Source: Pseudopyrenochaeta lycopersici
Lineage: Eukaryota; Ascomycota; Dothideomycetes; Pleosporales; Pseudopyrenochaetaceae
DNA length: 64,000 nt
Assembly: GCA_003313425.1 (NCBI GenBank)
Contig: NHZP01000006.1
Location: forward strand, 744,001-808,000
Reading direction: 5' to 3'
A model generated the notes under the pieces. That model saw nothing but the letters and a program-made list of their open reading frames with translations, was not told where the DNA came from and did not search any database. Every line of letters starts with the position of its first letter. Position 1 is the stretch's first letter. The position numbers were made by a program, and so were the translations under genes. Shown piece after piece: positions 56,163 to 64,000 of this stretch.

Positions 56163-58154
56163 TCAATTATCGCACTGCAAGATCCCCTTCAGGATACTAC
56201 TGCCGGGCCCGGCAAGAGCTGCTGCAAGTTCGGTCGCGCCAATAGCTGTTGCAATACGACGGTCTTCAACAACAACGCCAGGGAAGCCATTGCCTCTGCC
56301 TCTCCTACTCGGTGTGCCAACAGCGACGACTAACGACCCGGCCCTCCCTTCCACGGCCGAGACTAGTGATAATGTCTCCAAACTTCCCACAATGTCACGG
56401 AACTCGGTGCTTGTGAGGGGATGTAGGATGTTCTCACGCTTACAGAGTGCGGTGTAGGCTTCGAAGAGTTCCTTGATGGTGGGTGCGGTATTATGAGACT
56501 TTGATGGAGTTGCGGGGACATTGTCTGCTACTGAAACGCGCTTCTGCTTCTCCATGGCTGATAGAGAGCAAAGGACAGCTTTTTGTTGGAGATTGAGGTT
56601 CTGGACGCGCTGTACAGTACCGTTACTGAATACTGTTGCAGTGATCTTAGCCATGTGTGCGATCGTTGCACGTGGCGCGGTCTCGAACGTAAGCGAAGCC
56701 AGAGAAGCCGCAAGGGCATTATGGGGTTTTGCTTTGGATGGCGATCGGATGACTGGCGATGAGAGGTTGATATTCTCGACTAGAGGTGTTTTTGACGGAG
56801 ACGGGGTGGGCGATGGTGTGATTTCAAGAGCCTTCTTGGCGTGCTGGTCGCGAGTGTCTGCTTCGATGAGATCGATAGCTCGCCGGCATATGTCGAATGC
56901 CTTGCGTAGGTCACCAGATTGCGCTGCAACCTTTTTCGAGAGGAACATGATGGCAGTCGGATGGATGAAGGGGAGCAAATCTGAGCCAGTCGGTAAAAGA
57001 GCCTTCAGCTTGGATGTAATGACAGAGGATATTTGTGGTGCGGTATACGGGAGGAAGGGTAGTAGGTGAGGTTTCAGACCGCGAGCTTTGAGTCGAGGAA
57101 GAAACCGATCCGTGAAGTCGAGAGCGTTCGCGATGCCAACAAGTACGAGGCCCGATGACTTCTGCAATGACCACTCAAAGATGTTGTACAGAAGATCGAT
57201 GTCTAGCTCGAGTAGATGGTCCACTTCGTCCAGCGTGACAACATGGGTGGTCTTACGCTGCATGAAGAGGGCCTGGAGCGCTTCCATCTCGTCGCCTTCA
57301 ACAATCTCGGTGATGTCTACGAACTCTTCTAAGAGGGTCCTGTACAGATCGGTTGCGTTCTTAACACTCATGCAGTTGACATAACCAGTCTTGACAGATG
57401 CTTCTGAAGCAACTGTGCAGCACACTGCGTTGACGAATGCACTCTTGCCGGTGCCTGGTGGGCCAGAAACGTAGACGCATCCGGACTTTTTGCTTTTGAC
57501 ACGTGTTGAGATGAAGTTTTGAAGCTCTTTCCTCTCCTCTTCCCGGCCGAAAAGTGCCGTAGGCGCTGAGCCTCTTGCAAAAAGCTGACGTGCTTCGTTG
57601 TAGATAGTCGGAGCCGTGTGTCGAGGAGTGCCAGAGGTATGCGGTGTGCGAGGAGTCAGCGGCCGTCCGGCGAGTATGAGTTTGTGGCGTGGCGTGACTG
57701 CGACTTTACTGGCAAGTGCGTCTCGGTGTCTAGGCGTTGAAGGTGTAGGTGCGAACTTCTCGGGCAGATCGGCAAGCGACTTCTTCGGGGGATTCTCCTT
57801 CGTCGTCGACAGCGGAGCCCGTATTCCAGGCGCACCGTGCTTAACTGGAGTTGTCGCGGCCTTCCTTCCGCGCTTCGCGGACGACTTCTCCTCTGCCTGG
57901 TCCACCTCCATTGCATCGTCATTGCACACATTTTGCTTTTTCGGGGTGAGGAATGGATTATCGGTCTCTTCCTCATCGAGAATCACGAACTGTGCCCTTC
58001 GCTTTGCGCGCGTTGCGACATTTGACTTTGGATCTGCAGATCGCATTAGACACGCGTTGTTGCAGAAACGACGGCTCAAGGGACAATGGCGCCTACCTGA
58101 AGCATCTCCGTTTGCGCAACTGCGAGTTCTCTTTCCGAGAACAGAAGACGCCAT
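56163..58154 (-). CDS. CDC6: Cdc6/Cdc18 replication-licensing AAA+ ATPase
   Basis: Minus-strand exons 58154-58097 and 58033-56163 join in frame to 642 aa. The 63-nt intron (GTAGGC..CTGCAG, branch CTAAT) is a multiple of three with no stop, so retention would add 21 residues. Splicing gives NGDASDPKSNVATR and is preferred. With ORC and Cdt1, Cdc6 loads the MCM helicase in G1. The N-terminus has CDK-type S/TP sites (TPRH, TPRTP, TPSTPRH) and basic clusters. Walker A is GPPGTGKS (about residues 210-217), Walker B is TLDEVDHLL (about 286-294), and sensor-1 is LVGIANALDFTDR. A winged-helix domain closes the protein (KQKRVSVADN ... EFRDIVGSLETL). Confidence 0.92.
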   Translation of the reverse strand: MASSVLGKRTRSCANGDASGRRHCPLSRRFCNNACLMRSADPKSNVATRAKRRAQFVILDEEETDNPFLTPKKQNVCNDDAMEVDQAEEKSSAKRGRKAATTPVKHGAPGIRAPLSTTKENPPKKSLADLPEKFAPTPSTPRHRDALASKVAVTPRHKLILAGRPLTPRTPHTSGTPRHTAPTIYNEARQLFARGSAPTALFGREEERKELQNFISTRVKSKKSGCVYVSGPPGTGKSAFVNAVCCTVASEASVKTGYVNCMSVKNATDLYRTLLEEFVDITEIVEGDEMEALQALFMQRKTTHVVTLDEVDHLLELDIDLLYNIFEWSLQKSSGLVLVGIANALDFTDRFLPRLKARGLKPHLLPFLPYTAPQISSVITSKLKALLPTGSDLLPFIHPTAIMFLSKKVAAQSGDLRKAFDICRRAIDLIEADTRDQHAKKALEITPSPTPSPSKTPLVENINLSSPVIRSPSKAKPHNALAASLASLTFETAPRATIAHMAKITATVFSNGTVQRVQNLNLQQKAVLCSLSAMEKQKRVSVADNVPATPSKSHNTAPTIKELFEAYTALCKRENILHPLTSTEFRDIVGSLETLSLVSAVEGRAGSLVVAVGTPSRRGRGNGFPGVVVEDRRIATAIGATELAAALAGPGSSILKGILQCDN

Positions 58155-58984
58155 TGTAGACAAGTTGCGAGAAGGTAGGAGGTGTTGTTTGCGGCGTGGA
58201 AGGTACAATGGCGTGGGATTGAAGATATAGGAAAGAATGGGGCCGCTCCCGGGCACCTGAAGAGCAAGCGCGAACGCGACACGCGACTTAAAGTGGTCTT
58301 GGCACGACGCGCCTTCCAGCCTCGCCAAGGCCAAGTAACTCCGGCGCCTTTTCACTCAACCATGACACTTTCACCATCCTGCAGCTCAGAGCCATATCGA
58401 TATCGTCAACGTTGTGGCTGTAGTATGAGCGATCCGTTTCTTCAGGATGTATGCGTAAGGTTCGTCGAATCCGCGCAAATGCTGACCAATAACGCTTCTC
58501 GTCACTTGAAAGCATACCCATTCTGGGCCGAATTGCATATGATCTTGATGAGCGGTGGACCCATCATTGTTCCCCCTCAAACCGCCACCGTGTTTGCCTG
58601 TTGAACTTGACCTCTTTCTCGTGCATTGTACAATCTACTCATTGTTGTGCAAGCAAAAGTATCCTTTCGCAAACCGCCAACATAGACGACACTCCAAACT
58701 CAGCTTCTTCATAACACAACACGTCGACAGTGTGATCAGTGCGTGCGCCCGCATACGCCATCATTATTAACAGGGCCTTGGTTATGAATCATATTATTGA
58801 CCCGAGAGGTAGAAGCATTATCGAAATATCTCTGGGGAATGGACCATGTTAGCCCTGGGTGCCACAATTAGCTACGCTATCAGACCAGCCGATGTACGTG
58901 GGAACGTGTATTATATTATTACGCCATGCTCATGCTCATGCTAATATGATGGGTATGCAAGGATGCGCTGATATTCGTACACTC
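58155..58984. other. intergenic, CDC6 promoter / COQ10 3' flank
   Basis: An 830-bp interval. No supported gene; frames at 58182-58604 are shadows of the CDC6 leader. Confidence 0.5.
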
Positions 58985-59710
58985 TCAATTCTTCAACGCA
59001 CTTCCATCAAGCTCCGCCAAAGTCGCTTGGACCATGTCCGGATTAGCTTCCAGCAACGCCTTCACCCTTTGCTCAAACGCCTTGATCATGAAATCTGCAA
59101 CCTTTGGCGCTACGCCACCGCTTAACGCCGCATACAATGGGTTTGAGAATGCAAACTCAACCGACAGCGTAACGCCCGTGCGATTCTTTCCGAGCTCTTG
59201 TACGATCCATTTACTTCTCAGATGCGTAAGCAGGCCGTTGCTTCCTCCTTCCCTCCCCCTCCGCCCAGCGCCCTGCCCGTGAAGGTGGTGTGCTATCTCT
59301 TCTGTCGTAAGGCTGGTTTCGGTGTCTCCACCAACACTCTCGACTACCTTCCCGGGTACACAGTATACTCGTGATGCGAAGGACTCGGTGATGTTGCCAA
59401 AGCCGCTAGTCAAGATGCCTTCGGACGGCCAGCTCCGGCCGTAGTTCTTGTCGGGTGCAGACCATTTCGTTATATCGCTTCGTTGGCAGTATGGGAGGAA
59501 GCTGGAGTAGGATGGAACGTCTGCGATTATGGAATATATGGGCGCACTTGGATATTGCAGGGTACGATGGGCTGTGAGAATTTGTGGCGTAGTCTGAGAA
59601 GAGGATGAGGTTGCAAAGGGGTTTGGGAGGAAGGTTCGCCGCGGTATGCAGGGTTGAAGCCGTTGTATGGTCGAATGGATCATAGGTCGTACGGCTTTGG
59701 ACATCGCCAT
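58985..59710 (-). CDS. COQ10: coenzyme Q-binding protein COQ10
   Basis: A single exon of 241 aa from the ATG at 59710; an alternative ATG at 59704 starts two codons later. The first 40 residues (MAMSKAVRPMIHSTIQRLQP, then Arg/Ser/Thr-rich) form a mitochondrial presequence. The START-like polyketide-cyclase fold follows: RTLQYPSAPIYSIIADVPSYSSFLPYC, then a SKWIVQEL strand, a VTLSVEFAFSNPLYAAL strand and the C-terminal amphipathic helix FMIKAFEQRVKALL. An insertion rich in His and Gly (about residues 135-165) enlarges the central loop. Coq10 binds ubiquinone in the inner membrane and helps its function in respiration. It is divergent from the tRNA methyltransferase gene, 274 bp apart. Confidence 0.92.
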   Translation of the reverse strand: MAMSKAVRPMIHSTIQRLQPCIPRRTFLPNPFATSSSSQTTPQILTAHRTLQYPSAPIYSIIADVPSYSSFLPYCQRSDITKWSAPDKNYGRSWPSEGILTSGFGNITESFASRVYCVPGKVVESVGGDTETSLTTEEIAHHLHGQGAGRRGREGGSNGLLTHLRSKWIVQELGKNRTGVTLSVEFAFSNPLYAALSGGVAPKVADFMIKAFEQRVKALLEANPDMVQATLAELDGSALKN

Positions 59711-59984
59711 CCTGGCGCCCGATGGAGGAAACTGGAGAGGTGAAGGTGCAATCGGTATCACCTGGATAACATGGTGAAGTTTACAGAATAGCAATTGATG
59801 TGCTCACGAAGCCCACAAGATCAGATCTTGGGGCTAAGCTTTGCGGTGGCTTCGATGAAATCATGCCAGGGCCCACGACAGAGCCATACCATTTTAATAT
59901 TAGCTCCCTCAGTTATCGATAGAGAAATTTCCCCCCGACATGTTTGGCCCCTCCACAGATCTTCGATAAAGCCAAATATACAAC
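59711..59984. promoter_or_regulatory. divergent promoter, COQ10 / m3C methyltransferase
   Basis: A 274-bp head-to-head interval with no further features noticed. Confidence 0.45.
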
Positions 59985-61475
59985 ATGACTACGAAATTGG
60001 ACGACAGAACCGCGAATCATGCGGGGAGTGGCGAAGAAGCAAGATATCAGACAGACAATAGCGTTTCGAAGAAGCAGCAGCCTAGACAACAACTGTCGAA
60101 AGCAATGGAGCACATGCGCTTCGCAGTCACCGTAGATCCTATACCGCACCCTTCAACACGTTCACCACCCACTCAACCCTTAGACCCCACGCAAGGCTTT
60201 CCACCCTCTAGCGCCGAGCCTGCAGAAAACGATGCTTACGGTGTTCCTGCCTCCTTCGCACCCGTGCGCAATCCAGCGGCACGCTCGCATGACCCTTCTA
60301 ACAACCAGAAACGTAGCGATCCCTTTGCGTTTGGGTCGAGACACTTGGAGGAAGGTGACAACATCTTCGAGTTCAACGCTTGGGATCATGTCACTGTTGA
60401 TTCTACCTACCAGGCCTTCTCAGAAGAACAATACGAAAAGCAACGGGAAGATCCCGTATCCGACTTTGACAGGAAGCGATATAATGACCAGCCAGAGAAG
60501 TGGTGGAACCAGTTCTACAAACATAACAAGACCAATTTTTTCAAAAACAGGAAATGGCTGGCGCAGGAGTTTCCTATATTAGAAGACTTAGGGAAGGAGG
60601 ATGCACCGGAGGCTGTTCTGTTGGAGGTTGGCGCTGGTGCTGGGAACAGTGCATTTCCAATCTTACAACAGAGCCGCAATAAGAGGTTGAAGATACATGC
60701 GTGTGATTTCTCTAAGAAAGCTGTCGAACTAATACGGAACCACGAGCTCTACGACACAGAAGTCATTCAAGCAGATGTTTGGGACGTTGCGGCCCCACCA
60801 GACTCGGAAAATGGCGGTTTACCGCCTGGACTTCAAGAAGGAAGTGTCGACGTTGTGCTCATGATTTTCATTTTCTCCGCATTGAATCCAAAGCAGTGGG
60901 ATCAAGCGGTAAGGAATGTATGGCGGGTGCTGAAACCAGGTGGACAGGTACTATTCAGAGACTATGGACGGGGCGATTTGGCACAAGTGCGATTCAAGAA
61001 GGGAAGGTATATGGAGGAAAACTTTTACGTGCGCGGAGACGGCACCCGAGTGTACTTCTTCGAGCAGGAAGAGCTAGAAGAAATTTGGGGAGGGAAAAAA
61101 CGAGACACCCAGACAGGGAACATTGATGATACAACAACACAGGGCACGGAAGCTGAAGAGAGGAACGGTGAGATAGACAAAGGCCTATCAGAAAAGATTT
61201 TAAATCTTGATCTCCACCACCCAACCTTGCAAACATCACAGAAATCAAACGATGACGTCGAAAATCCCGAAACCCCTCGACCAGCCTTCGAAGTCGCCCA
61301 TATCGGCGTCGATAGACGGATGCTGGTGAACCGACAGAGGAGGCTGAAGATGTATCGCTGCTGGATGCAGGCCGTCTTCCGCAAAGCAGGACAGGACAGT
61401 GAGGTTCCCACGAGCACGTTACGGCAAGAAAGGGAAGAAGGCACGGCAGACGGGAATGGTGAGGAGGCGGCATAA
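59985..61475 (+). CDS. TRM140: tRNA N3-methylcytidine methyltransferase (Trm140/METTL2/6/8 family)
   Basis: An intronless 496-aa frame. The Rossmann-fold methyltransferase has SAM motif I LLEVGAGAGNS (about residue 210), motif II HACDFSKKAVE, the motif IV region VVLMIFIFSALNPKQW, and LKPGGQVLFRDYGRGDLAQVRF. The N-terminal part contains the hallmark NAWDHVTVD and the EKWWNQFYKHNKTNFFKNRKWL block that precedes the catalytic domain in this family. The enzyme makes m3C at position 32 of tRNA-Thr and/or tRNA-Ser. A low-complexity acidic insertion (about residues 370-425) separates YFFEQEEL from the last block RRMLVNRQRRLKMYRCWMQ. It lacks the actin-binding extension of the S. cerevisiae protein. 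It converges on IRE1. Confidence 0.93.
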   Translation: MTTKLDDRTANHAGSGEEARYQTDNSVSKKQQPRQQLSKAMEHMRFAVTVDPIPHPSTRSPPTQPLDPTQGFPPSSAEPAENDAYGVPASFAPVRNPAARSHDPSNNQKRSDPFAFGSRHLEEGDNIFEFNAWDHVTVDSTYQAFSEEQYEKQREDPVSDFDRKRYNDQPEKWWNQFYKHNKTNFFKNRKWLAQEFPILEDLGKEDAPEAVLLEVGAGAGNSAFPILQQSRNKRLKIHACDFSKKAVELIRNHELYDTEVIQADVWDVAAPPDSENGGLPPGLQEGSVDVVLMIFIFSALNPKQWDQAVRNVWRVLKPGGQVLFRDYGRGDLAQVRFKKGRYMEENFYVRGDGTRVYFFEQEELEEIWGGKKRDTQTGNIDDTTTQGTEAEERNGEIDKGLSEKILNLDLHHPTLQTSQKSNDDVENPETPRPAFEVAHIGVDRRMLVNRQRRLKMYRCWMQAVFRKAGQDSEVPTSTLRQEREEGTADGNGEEAA

Positions 61476-61801
61476 GCGGATCACAGGTTTACGTGGAGGA
61501 GATGCGATACCAGCAATACCACAAACTGCTTGCGCCAATGAGTGTTATTCATTTGTTTGTCTTCTCGTTTCTCCTTGAGTACCCATTTGCCTCATAGTCG
61601 CCTTGGTCAGTACTCCGGTCATAGAAGCAGCACATGTTTCGTCATTTCAAAGGTGGAACGAATGTAGAGGTGGATGATAACAGACACCGTTGAAAGGTTT
61701 AACTACCGTCAATAAACCCTTAACATCTCAACACTGCCCTCCGATGCGCCCCTCAGATACGCAAACTATCCGCAAGTTGCTCAAACACCAAGAGTCCTCC
61801 C
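61476..61801. other. convergent 3' intergenic, TRM140 / IRE1
   Basis: A 326-bp 3' flank between convergent genes. Nothing further seen. Confidence 0.5.
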
Positions 61802-64000
61802 CTACATGACCTGCCCCTCAAAGTATGGTCTGAATCTGCTCTCTCCCTGCAGTCCACAGTCGAGCACACACTCATAACAACTCATCAACAACTGTGGAAA
61901 CTTGGTCGTCCAATACCTCAAATACCCACTGGGCAAACTACCCACTTTGGCCTTGACTGCTTCATCCATATCCTCGTAATGATTCTTCTTATTTCGCAGC
62001 GCCCGTAGGAGATCTAGCATCCTGTCGCCGGTATATTTACGCTGCTTACCGAGGGAGTTGATAAATGAGTGGTCAAGCTTGGCGAGGAAATTGCGCTTGT
62101 GGTCTAATACGTCGTAGGAGAAGTCTTCTAAACGGGCGAGGTAGTCGGATGGAGGATCACGAGGTTCGCGCTCCCAGTGGTCCGAACAGTCACATAGGAA
62201 ATTCAGTCTCTTCTCATCAGACCAAAAGAATGGATGATTCATGACCTGTACGGCCGTCGGCCTGTCTTCCGGCCTTGTCTTGAGCATCCATTGGATGAGA
62301 TGATAGGGCTCCTCCGAGTCATCGCCAAGACGGAGTTGTTTGAGATTGGCTTTTTCCTTTTTGATGTTGTATTCGCGGATCTGCATCCAGCCCTCATCAT
62401 CGTCAAAGGGATGGCAGCCGTTGGTTAGGACATAGAAAAAGACGCAGCCTAGGGAGAAGATGTCCACGGCACGCTTGACGCCCTGCGCAACAGGGTCCGT
62501 GGAACTCGAGGAGTCGCGAGAGATGCCTGTTGAGCTACCGTTTGCGATTTCTTTGGGCTGGGTGATAAGCTCAGGTGCCTTCCATCCAACGGTTCCTGCG
62601 TTTCCAGTGGTGCCAATCAGGGTGCTAACATTGTCGGGAAGTGTCTTACATAGCCCAAAATCGGATATAACGAGACGAGTGCCTGTCTTGTTCTTTTGGG
62701 GATGTGCAATGAGAATGTTCTGCGGCTTGATATCCCGATGTATGATACGGAGGCTGTGTAGATGATTGAGTCCGTTCGCCAATTGATATAGAGCGCGTCG
62801 GGCATTCGCGTTGATATCGTTGACCAAGCGCTGTTGGGCGTCCGTAAGCTCCTCTCCAGGCCGGCCATCCCTGTACAGGTCGAAAAGACTAGCTTGGCAG
62901 AGTTCGACTGCAATGTACAAAAAGTTCTCGTCCTTTTCGTCGTCGAAGTAGCGAATGACATTGGGGTGTAGGTCACTCTCTTGGAGCAGTTTGACTTCTT
63001 GCTCTGCTAATCCAAAGTACTGGGGCAGCATTCGCTTAACGGCCACCTCACGCTCCTACGCCGGGCGTTAGAGTCAGACTACATATAAAAAAGGTTCAAT
63101 CCTTGGCAAAAAGAGCACTTACGTTCCACTTCCCTTCGAATACAAAGGTACCACCACTTCCGTTACCCAAAAGGCGGTCTTGGTCTATGGTCAACTTGCC
63201 AATACGTTTGATGTTGGAGACATCTTGTATGTCGTCGCCATTCATAGTGACCTCGTCTGGATGTAGACGCGGGCCGACCTCGAGCTGTTTGGCAGCGTCA
63301 ACGATACGGCCAACCTCATCGTCGTCCTTGACCTGATTCCTGTTCAGCTTCCGTCCCCCACGTTTCCCTCTGTGCGTCTTCTTCTTTTTGGGCGTGCCAG
63401 GTCCGACTGCTGGATCCTGCGTGCCATCCTCGGTTACGGCTGCCCCTAGTCGGGGCTCTCCTTTCAAAACTGGGGTTGTGGTTGTTTCCGTGTCATCCTC
63501 GGTTGTAGGGGCCGGATCAGCGGTTGTTGTTCTTGAAAGAGGCGAGAGGTCGTCTTCATCGTCTTCGGGGATATCGAATGTGACCTTCTTCTCTTTTGCG
63601 TCCTGGGGGACGGAAGTGTCGATTGTAGACTCTTGTAGACTCTCTTCTTTGACCGGCTGACGTGGAACGACAACTTGGACGGACGGTGATTGAATCTGCT
63701 TCTCTTCGACAGGCTCGGATTCCGACGGAGGGGCGGCAGGGAGTGGAGCAAAAGGCTCCTTGATTTTGCTGGGTTGGGTCCACCTCGAGAGGTAGCTGGT
63801 CACAATCTCGGTCCCGGCCGGACGTTTGTACGAGGCCAAGCTGGCTATAATGACAAAAGTCAGAAAGGACGCAATCCAGTATCGAGGAAAGGACTTTGAT
63901 TCGATAAAGGTCTGTGGCGGTAGTTGTGGGTCACGGGTGGCCTGCTCTCCGGTTTGGGCTTCCTTTGGGGATGTCTTTGGAGAGTTGGTGCTGGCTTGGG
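61802..64000 (-). CDS. IRE1: IRE1 unfolded-protein-response kinase/endoribonuclease (5' part outside window)
   Basis: Minus-strand exons 63055-61802 and 63123 to beyond 64000 join in frame across a 67-nt intron (GTAAGT..CGTAG). The visible part starts in the lumenal end of the juxtamembrane region. The single transmembrane helix is YWIASFLTFVIIASLAS (about 63840-63890), followed by a Pro/Asp/Glu/Thr-rich linker and the basic patch PKKKKTHRGKRGG typical of fungal IRE1. The kinase domain has the ATP lysine in VAVKRML just after the junction, HRDIKPQNIL, the metal motif DFGLCK, and GWKAPEL. The KEN RNase domain follows, with FFWSDEKRLNFLCDCSD and RALRNKKNHY, ending FEGQVM. IRE1 senses unfolded proteins in the ER and splices HAC1-type mRNA. 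The lumenal sensor domain and start codon lie to the right of the window. Confidence 0.95.

Overview
This window looks like nuclear DNA of a filamentous ascomycete, most likely a Dothideomycete and probably of the Pleosporales. The reasons are 47-170 nt spliceosomal introns with GTRNGY donors and CTAAC-like branch sites, small first exons, tight divergent gene pairs, a Zn2Cys6 regulator, and Pezizomycotina-type versions of INSIG, PalF/RIM8, Pch2 and IRE1. The class assignment is inference from protein resemblance. I traced 23 protein-coding genes, one of them cut by the right edge, plus one uncertain gene and one tRNA-Gly. Nearly all models were spliced by hand from open frames and splice signals; exon coordinates are in each entry.

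Layout. 0.5-6 kb: an INSIG-like sterol regulator, then a 3-dehydroshikimate dehydratase diverging from an Aro3-type DAHP synthase. 6-13 kb: gene-poor, with an uncertain cysteine-rich secreted-protein candidate, one copy of an 87-bp MITE-like element, and a small heat-shock protein with heat-shock elements. 12.8-31.3 kb: a housekeeping block (HIS1, tRNA-Gly, eIF3j, mevalonate kinase, Pxr1-type G-patch protein, a coiled-coil protein, RIM8/PalF, Pch2, CSC1-type channel). 32.1-42.5 kb: an accessory block with a bacterial-type dimethyl sulfone monooxygenase (SfnG-like), a GPR1/FUN34/YaaH transporter, a DszC/SfnC-like flavin monooxygenase, the second MITE copy, and a Zn2Cys6 regulator. 42.6-64 kb: a 9-bp minisatellite, a mitochondrial coiled-coil protein, RAMP4, AP-3 delta, EMC2, a disordered Met/Gln-rich protein, Cdc6, Coq10, an m3C tRNA methyltransferase and the 3' part of IRE1.

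How the genes may work together. The standout is the 32-42.5 kb block, which resembles a sulfur-scavenging or organosulfur-catabolic cluster: two flavin-dependent monooxygenases of the families bacteria use on dimethyl sulfone and related compounds, a membrane transporter and a regulator. The DAHP synthase / dehydroshikimate dehydratase pair places entry to the shikimate pathway beside an enzyme that drains it to protocatechuate. Several genes act at the ER or endomembranes (INSIG, RAMP4, EMC2, IRE1, AP-3 delta), but they are scattered and their co-location may be chance. No ribosomal RNA, CRISPR or intact transposon was seen.
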